From assembly GCA_014621425.1 (NCBI GenBank), contig JAANBB010000012.1, positions 248,001 through 312,000 of the forward strand: DNA of 64,000 nucleotides, in the 5' to 3' direction. The notes below the pieces were generated by a model. The model saw nothing but the letters and a program-made list of their open reading frames with translations. It did not search any database and was not told the DNA's origin. Position numbers and translations under genes: made by a program. Positions 57,419-64,000 of this stretch are shown here, piece by piece (the first letter of the stretch is position 1; each line of letters begins with the position of its first letter). This DNA comes from Cylindrodendrum hubeiense. Lineage: Eukaryota > Ascomycota > Sordariomycetes > Hypocreales > Nectriaceae.

Positions 57419-59287
57419 TCAGGGTATACCGCCGTATAGTCTTCCATCCCTGATCTTAATCTTTGACTGCATCCGCGCAGGTACCAAGACTATATGCGAA
57501 GCCCCATCCCGCTCCTCAACCGAGTAGCCGACCGGTTCACATTTATCTAGGTCTTTACTCAGTTCAGCATCGGAGTAAGCGCTTGTATTCGCCCCCAGGT
57601 CCCTCTTCACACTCTCCGCCAAATCTAACGACGCCCGTATGTCACCACCGCCGCGTCGGAACTTGACAAGCTCGCTGTTGACCTGCGCGTCCAGCCACAA
57701 CCCCCAGCATCCAATCACCCATACGGCCTCGATGCAGAGGCCTATGAGTGCCATGACGGCTGATAGTCCCCAGACGTACCCGTGTCTTTGAACACATCGG
57801 AGGTTGTCGGGGAGGAAGAATTCGTCTTCAAGGGGCTGTCCACGGTAGCAGACGCAATTTCCAAGGTTTGTGAAGAACAGGCGATGTTCTTTGCAACCTT
57901 TTCCAATGTCAAGGAACGGGGCTTGCAGCTCGAACGTCTCATTATCGTAGGTGAATGTCGAATTATAGGGAAGAACACCTTCGCCCTGCGTGATGGTGCG
58001 ATTGAGGAGGAATGTGGCATTGTTAGAGTCCAGTGTATAATTCGCGACCTGCCATGATTCCCATTCTGAGACAGGTTCGTAACTTTTGCCCTGGTCCTTG
58101 AATTCCCAACCTTTCAATGCGGTGGGAATGCCTGAAGGGGGGTTCGTTGGGCTCCGTTGAGATGTTCCAAATCTTGTCGTCCAGTAGCCAAAGTCCTCAC
58201 TCATGTCGATGGTTTCATTAACTAGATCCCCTATCAATTCGGTATCATAATACATGTACTGAGCCACATCGTGATTCAGATAATTTTGAATATCACGGAT
58301 ACTTCTCGCGTCTAGATCAGCGTCAAATTAGTTTCTCGTGCATTCAACTAGTCGATAAAGCGAATACTCACAAGCATATACATCCCTGAACCCTTGGGAT
58401 GTGCTAACAGCTGGCGTGGTGGTTCCCAATCGAAGTCTATTCCATCCTTCGATCCCTTCATAATACCATTTATATTTGATTCCTTGATATATTTCGTGCA
58501 AGGTAGGTCCCAACTCGATGTGGTCGCCTTCCCAGCCGAGGCGCTCTCCATCGAGAACCCAGCACATAGTCATCTCTGAGTTGTCCAAGGCTGCGAGAGT
58601 TCCATTGTCTAAATAGTACATCCGTGAACTTGGGGCAATGTATCCAGTTACTGCACTCCAATATGTCCCGAATGCAAGAGCGTAGAAAATGGCCATGAAT
58701 AACCAGAGAGTGGCCAGAACAGTCCTGCATTTTGGACGCCTGAATATCATTTTGCACAGCTCCCAAAGAGAAAATAAGGACACGGTAGTAAATGTTAGGT
58801 TCATATAGTATCGGTAAGGAACCGCGGATACCTCCATAATGCGCGTGAGCGCGTCTCGTGCGACATATCGATAAAGGATCCAGGCATGCAGGGCTCTGCC
58901 ACCCTGACCGATGATGACATCCCACAGAAGATCGATTAGCTTAGCTTGCACGAAGGTAAAGTTCTTGGCTATTCGGATATCGATGATGAACGCTTTCTCG
59001 ATCTCTGAAGCGGTTTCCGTTTCGCATTTGTCTTCATAGCCGAGGTCCCGGCTCGACCCATCGTAGACCTTGACACCGTACATGACGGCAAGGATTGAGA
59101 CAAGGCACGTGCCAACAGCAACGAGGAAGTGTAAGGTGATGTCCCATAGTCTCCCACGCGCAGCGAGCTGTTTCGGAGGGAGCGGGCTGATTGGGTGATC
59201 CAGTGTTGAGGGGGATTTATCCGCGTACGGCATGTCCTGCGAGGTGCCGTCTCCATCGTTGGGATCAAGGTGAGAATAGCCGCCCAT
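57419..59287 (-). CDS. Multi-pass membrane protein of unknown family
   Basis: Two exons, 59287-58372 and 58311-57419, joined in phase 1 over a 60-bp intron (gtgagt..gatctag), 602 residues. A cytosolic Pro/Asp-rich lead (MGGYSHLDPNDGDGTSQ) precedes about six hydrophobic segments: LHFLVAVGTCLVSILAVMYG, the region around LIDLLWDVIIGQGG, TFTTVSLFSLWELC, LATLWLFMAIFYALAFG, and near the C-terminus LSAVMALIGLCIEAVWVIGCW. Between helices lies a large loop with many N-glycosylation sequons (NYTLDSNNATFLLNRTI) and cysteines (GKGCKEHRLFFTNLGNCVCY), probably extracellular. The C-terminus is charged and cytosolic. I know no family function. An upstream extension from 59443 is open but lacks support. It faces the RBR gene tail to tail, with only 89 bp between them. 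Confidence 0.83.
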
Positions 59288-60246
59288 ATTGTCAAGCGGC
59301 CTGGCGAAGCGGCCTGGAGACGTGACAGGAATATGTTGGTCGTGACAGGTCTCAGCGGGATCTTCGGCAATTAAGTGAATCGTTAGCGGTGTCGGAAGGA
59401 TTCTACTACGTAGTACAGCCGCAATCCTACACGCATGTACCATGTTTTTGCGCCAGGCCCCTGGTCGATCGGCTGTTGTTCAGTGCATCCAGGCTGTGTT
59501 GTGGCCCACTCGGCCCTACCGGACACTGCAAGGATCGACTTTTTTATGGCAAACTGCAGACTCTAGCTCTCTATCATATCGGTTTAATGATCACAGATCC
59601 TTGACCTATTTACAGTCTCAACAGGCAATCGCCAGTTCCATGCCTACTCAAGAAAGCTGATTTCATCTCTGCACCAAAGGAGGAAGGGCTGGCGGGGGAT
59701 GCCTGCGCTATCAGTTCATATGGGGCTAATAGAGCTTATGTACTACGTTTAAGTAATCTCCACACGCAGCCATGCGCAGCCCCATGTCGGGGGCGAAATG
59801 CTGACCACGTCTCAGAATTTCAGCTACGCAAAGCGGGCACGAACCAACCACTAATGGAGAATTGACTCCTCTTGTCCCCGATCAACCAGAGGGGCTTCAA
59901 TTTAAGCCTATAGCGACCTGAATCTGGATGGGGAAATGGGGGATCAACACTGCAACGTCGGCAATACGTCATGGATCGCCAGGAATGACATGTCCATTTA
60001 CCCGTACTACGCTCAAACCGCGTGTACAAGACTGAAAGTACAACCGAATGCCACCCGACCCCAGCAAAATACCATCACCAAAATAGATCTCGCAATGTGC
60101 CACCCGTCAGCCTCGTTCTTCCTTGTCAGCTTTGGTCAGAACCACAAAGCGACAATTCGCCGACATCAAGCATGTCTCTACTATCATCCACTCAATCTTT
60201 TACAATGTGCGTACTTTGTAATGAAATATTTTTCGTGTGCAAACTC
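59288..60246. other. Intergenic region
   Basis: Between two minus-strand membrane protein genes. Frames on the plus strand here have no domain support. No gene was accepted. Confidence 0.5.
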
Positions 60247-61410
60247 TCAGGTTCTCATTGCCCCACTATTTGGTCCAGTGGCATCTTTCCACGCCCTCCA
60301 TGCAATCCAAACCTGGAGTGCTGATAGACCGAGTGAGAGGATCCCCACAATGATCGATATCGCCAATGCTGCGAGGGCGACGATAAACGCATTGCTTTCA
60401 GAAGACTGCCACTGGACCCATCGCTCAAACCTGTTTCGAGGTGGTCGGTCTATAACTAGTTTGTGCAATGATGCGAGTCGTTCTCCCCAGTAAAGATATT
60501 CCAAAGGATCGTCGAGTACCTCGAAGCCTTCAGCTTCAGAGCAGTCTGCATCGAATCCATTTCTTTTTATCAGCTTCTGTAAGATCTTCTCTGACCTGTC
60601 GTCTCCCCAGTGAAATAGAATTTCTTGTAAAGAGTGGAGGGTTTCCGCAAGCAGCCGCGGTGGAAGTGAGCCCCTAAATAATGTGAGCGAGCATGTTGCT
60701 AGTCAAACGTCTTACTGCGCCAACCTTTGAAGATAGGACAATAAATCCTCTTCCTGATTAAGGTTGTAACCTTGGAGACGACGGAGCTGGGCCTTTAAAT
60801 ATGACGTGTGATGAAATAAGTAGAGAATATTGTTCTTCGGGTCGTGCAACAAATGTTCAGCCAGATTATCTGTCCCCCTAAAGTTGATACCAAGCCGAGA
60901 TTTCAGTTTCCAGGCCTTGATTGACTGTGTATCATCGAGGGCTTTGGTGACCCTCAATGAGGCTTTTGAAGCTCTAGGAAAGGAATTAAAAATGAACTGT
61001 TGAAAAGATTCGCTTGGCTGCCATGAAATGTGTCTGTAATGGCCAATCGAGAATCCTGGTCCATGCCAGTCGGCGACCGCAGGGTCAAGCATAAACATCG
61101 CGTGAATAGCCACAAAGACGATAAATTTGGCCCGATGCACTGTTTGGTTCGGTCCCAGCATCCCTTGAAAATCATGTGTGGCTTGCTGAAGGGATTTCTC
61201 GGGGTCGCTTCGGATGACTTGCGCTGCTAAGAGGACATCTTGATGGCTGGGTGGAGCCGAGTCGTTTGGCTGCGGATGTTCAATCTGCAAGATGTGAACA
61301 GCCCTGGCTATCAGCTGATCGTATACCCTGAAATATAAGACAAAAGGCCGGTTCTCTGTGCCAAGAAACTCGCTGGCAATGCGTTTTTGGTAGTTAGGCA
61401 TGGAACTCAT
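60247..61410 (-). CDS. Conserved fungal 370-aa protein with C-terminal membrane helix
   Basis: Two exons, 61410-60725 and 60673-60247, joined in phase 2 over a 51-bp intron (gttggc..tatttag), 370 residues. Start MSSMPNYQKRIASEFLGTEN. The soluble part has FYFRVYDQL-type text (here LYFRVYDQLIARAVHILQIE), DPEKSLQQATHDFQGMLGPNQ, HGPGFSIGHYRHISWQPSES, and AWKLKSRLGINFRGTDNLAEHLL. The C-terminal part reads YLYWGERLASLHKLVIDRPPRN, then RFERWVQWQSSESNAF and one hydrophobic helix (IVALAALAISIIVGILSLGL) ending AWRAWKDATG. I recall this layout as a widespread uncharacterised fungal family. A tail-anchored protein is inferred from the single helix close to the C-terminus. A small upstream exon is possible, since cag precedes the open frame at 61491. 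It is divergent to the Cys-trypsin-TPR gene. Confidence 0.8.
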
Positions 61411-61940
61411 GCTGTTGAATTCCTGATCTTGTACCTCACAACTCGTCGGACCGACTAATGTGAAGCCAGAAACTGGTACGGAAATAGACACTGTAGAAAC
61501 AGAAATGATAGGAATGCAATATAGAGGCAGCTAGGGGTCCGTGGCGCCTAATACTGCGCCATACCCAGATCCTCTATCAAGAATTATGAGAGTAGGTAAG
61601 GCTGTGCACAGCCCCAGGTAGCATCCATTTGTAATTTGGCGACCAGGCTGAGGGAGCCTCGCAGTGAGTCTTTATTTAAAGAGGGGTAACGAAGCCTCGA
61701 CTCATCTAAAGCCAATCAAACAGGCGATTCCATGATCACATGGACAAGGATATGTCCAATTGGCTGCCAGCACAGATTGGTGTCGCCGTAAGCGCTGCGG
61801 GTTTACCCGTTCAACTTGAAGAAAACATCCACAATCCGATTGCCAGTAGCCCAACAGCTCGACAGAATAGGTCCCAGTGACCCTGAGCACATTTCCCGGG
61901 CTTTCCGATCGCGGTCACCTCTCTTCCACTAGCCGAGCTG
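61411..61940. other. Divergent promoter region of the membrane-tailed and Cys-trypsin-TPR genes
   Basis: About 530 bp separate the two divergent start codons. No coding sequence was accepted here. Confidence 0.5.
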
Positions 61941-64000
61941 ATGTCTTCAATGGTCAGGATCCAATCGCACGCCTCTGAACGATCATCACTGGATCTAGAG
62001 GTGTGCGATATGGAGGTTCGGGAACAGGAACAGCGACGCCGTCCATCGATCGGGACATCTATCAATCCACCTACTCCCCCATCTCCAGACCATTCGTCTT
62101 CGACGCGCCCTAGTCTTCCCTCGAACCGAACTGTCAAATCTCAATTGCGCTCGAAAGACCCAGCCAATCCTTTGAGAACCTTCGCTCAACCCTTGAGAAG
62201 CTTCGTTGAGCCCCTAAAAACTCTTATCGAACCCTCAAAAGAGTGCATAGATATACTGGAAGACTTCTATACCAACCCCATACCAGTCCCTGGCAGCAAA
62301 TACAAAAAGCAGCTATATCCCCTGGCCCCAGTGAAGATAGGCTGTTGGAGTGAGAGGGAATATCAAGAGAGATTCAAATTCGTCAGAAAAGAGTTGAAAT
62401 CTGAAGTGGATCGACACCCTGAGCTCCGTGACGTTGCAACTCGGATCAGCTATGAGCTGCGTATGGTGGGAACGAAACCGAAAAATGCTATTCCAAGCAT
62501 CGTTATCTTTTACCTATGCGATCCAAAGGAAATTAAGTCTCTGCAGTCTCTGTTCAAGAGTAGAGCAGAAGAAAAGCTGCACTGTGGGAAAGGCCCTCCT
62601 AGAAGCGGAGTTTCCAACATTCCCCCTTTCAAACTGGTATACTTCAGGTTGACGACAGGACCAATCATTCGAATGGGATCAGAAGATGATCTACTTGCCA
62701 TATTTAACAACACCACGACGTATTGCGGTGGACTCATTCAGTGTCAAAACACATCGGCGACATTGGGCGTGTCAATTCAAGTCGATGATATCATTTCATA
62801 TCTCACGGTTGATCACATATTCGCTCCAAACACAGCCTCTCTATCTACCTTGACACATCAGATTGAGAAGTCATATTGCGAGACTTCGAGCGGATCGACG
62901 AGCGCTTCGTCCGAGGCAACGATCCCCGGACTCGAGACGCAACAGTGGCAGGATCATGATGATGACTTGGAGGACTCAAATGGACTGTGGGAGGATGATG
63001 ATGACGAATATGAGTTCGACGACGAGTTTGAGGATGACCTTAACCCAGCATCAAGTAACAGGCTCCCGAAGCCCCCCAAAACTGGTCACAGACGTATTCA
63101 AACCTGGGAGAAACTCACACCGCCATCGAAACTCGACCCATCGTGGCCGTATCTCGACTGGAGTTTAGCTCGCCCAATTCCCCAGCATCAAAAGCCCAGC
63201 CAGCCGAACGCCTTCTTCCTGGACGGTTTTCAGGCTAAGCCAACTGTCCTTGACAGAGTTAGAGATAGCCCACGTGGCCATCTCTTGCCAGTCAAGATGG
63301 TCTCAGCTATTCGAGGAGTTGTCTCGGGCCGGATACTATACGGCTCCAGTTTCTTAGGTTCGCAACCTGGACAAGATGACTGCGAGGTTCTAACAGTGGT
63401 TCTTGATGATTCCTACGGTAAGAAATCTCGCTATTCATACTCAGGAAGGCCTACACTAACGGAAGTTTATAGGAGGACTCATTGACGGCGAATGTGGTTC
63501 AATCGTTATTGACCAAGAAACCAATGAGGCATATGGACACGTTGTGGGCTGTAATCCTTTCGGCCATGGATTTATTATTCCCTTGGAACATGTTTTCAAC
63601 CAAGTGAAGGCCAGCTTTGGGGCCAAACAAGTCGGGCTTACACCTTCATCCTCGGACACGAATGTAGCCCAACATCCATCCAAGCGCTCAGCCCCCTCAC
63701 CAAGCTCACTTGATCGAATTCCAGCGCGAAGAGTCTGTATTGAGCATGTCGAAGATGATATTTCTGCTCTCCCTGGATCCGTTGATAGCCCCGAAGAGTC
63801 TGATCAGGTATCCGACCAACAGCTGACGTTACGAGAGGAGTCACAGTCGAAAGAAAAGGATCTGGCGATGCAACTGAAGGAGCTGACACTACGGAGATCT
63901 GCTCTAGGCTCAGACCACCCCGATACGGTCGCTAGTATGGAGAAACTTGCACTGATATTTGAAAATCAGAGAAATTACAAAGAGGCTGAGGGGATACACA
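61941..64000 (+). CDS. Trypsin-like protein with GECGS motif fused to TPR repeats (3' end outside window)
   Basis: Exon 1 61941-63417 and exon 2 63473 onward, 55-bp intron (gtaaga..tatag), at least 668 residues in the window. The first 120 residues are Pro/Ser-rich and charged. A middle domain (YPLAPVKIGCWSEREYQERF) leads to a trypsin-like region: His292 in LTVDHIF, Asp406 in YLDWSLARP, and Cys500 in GECGS, where trypsin-type enzymes have GDSGG. YGHVVG and FIIPLEHVF after it match the last barrel strands. An acidic insert (about 337-367) separates His and Asp. The tail (LGSDHPDTVASMEKLALIFE, then RNYKEAEG) is a kinesin-light-chain-type TPR at the window edge. The architecture fits fungal NLR-like or effector proteins with a Cys-nucleophile protease domain. 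A nucleotide-binding domain is not seen. Confidence 0.75.

Noticed and set aside
1..64000. CRISPR arrays, rRNA genes, long LTR elements
   Set aside because: None seen; a eukaryotic nuclear window would not carry CRISPR, and no long terminal repeats were recognised by eye.

Overview
The window is nuclear DNA from a filamentous ascomycete. Genes are spaced at about 2 kb and are split by short GT..AG introns, mostly 47-91 bp, with CTAAC-like branch points. Gene families typical of Pezizomycotina are present: Zn2Cys6 and bZIP regulators, DHA1 and DHA2 drug/H+ antiporters, GH71 alpha-1,3-glucanase, NmrA, DUF1857, RBR ligases, a group-specific hybrid histidine kinase, and NLR-like accessory proteins. 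The flavour resembles Eurotiomycetes (Aspergillus/Penicillium-like), but that placement is inference. No tRNA, rRNA, CRISPR array, PKS or NRPS was recognised.

Layout. 1-0.65 kb: 5' part of a Zn2Cys6 regulator running off the left edge. 0.65-13 kb: sparsely spaced genes (small Cys-rich protein, 505-aa helical protein, nor-1-like SDR, secreted metallo-beta-lactamase-fold protein, 273-aa protein, secreted HEFLH metalloprotease). 13.6-15.9 kb: Thr/Ser-rich mucin-like secreted protein with a frame disruption, bracketed by a roughly 110-bp imperfect direct repeat. 16.6-24.8 kb: NmrA protein, DUF1857 protein, Cps1-like family-2 glycosyltransferase, single-pass membrane protein. 26-27.8 kb: nine-exon GH71 enzyme. 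28.3-33.6 kb: two head-to-head accessory genes. One looks 5'-truncated. The other, with a ubiquitin-like (ULD) domain, is a pseudogene. 34.5-46.4 kb: GPI-type protein, DHA1 transporter, macro-domain protein, then a DHA2 transporter / bZIP / SDR group. 48.6-54.7 kb: sugar transporter followed by a 1236-aa hybrid histidine kinase. 55-64 kb: RBR E3 ligase with a 1-nt frameshift, 602-aa membrane protein, 370-aa membrane-tailed protein, and divergently from it a trypsin-like protein with His-Asp-Cys in place of His-Asp-Ser, joined to kinesin-light-chain-type TPRs and running off the right edge.

How the genes may work together. The DHA2 transporter and bZIP gene share one intergenic region, with an SDR convergent to the bZIP gene, which suggests a small export/detoxification module. 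The right-hand end (RBR ligase, two membrane proteins, Cys-trypsin-TPR) and the decayed ULD/ATPase-tail pair at 28-33 kb look like accessory, rapidly evolving signalling or self/non-self genes. The Cys-trypsin-TPR gene and its divergent membrane neighbour are the best candidate for an under-described system. All splice coordinates were derived by hand from reading-frame continuity and splice signals.
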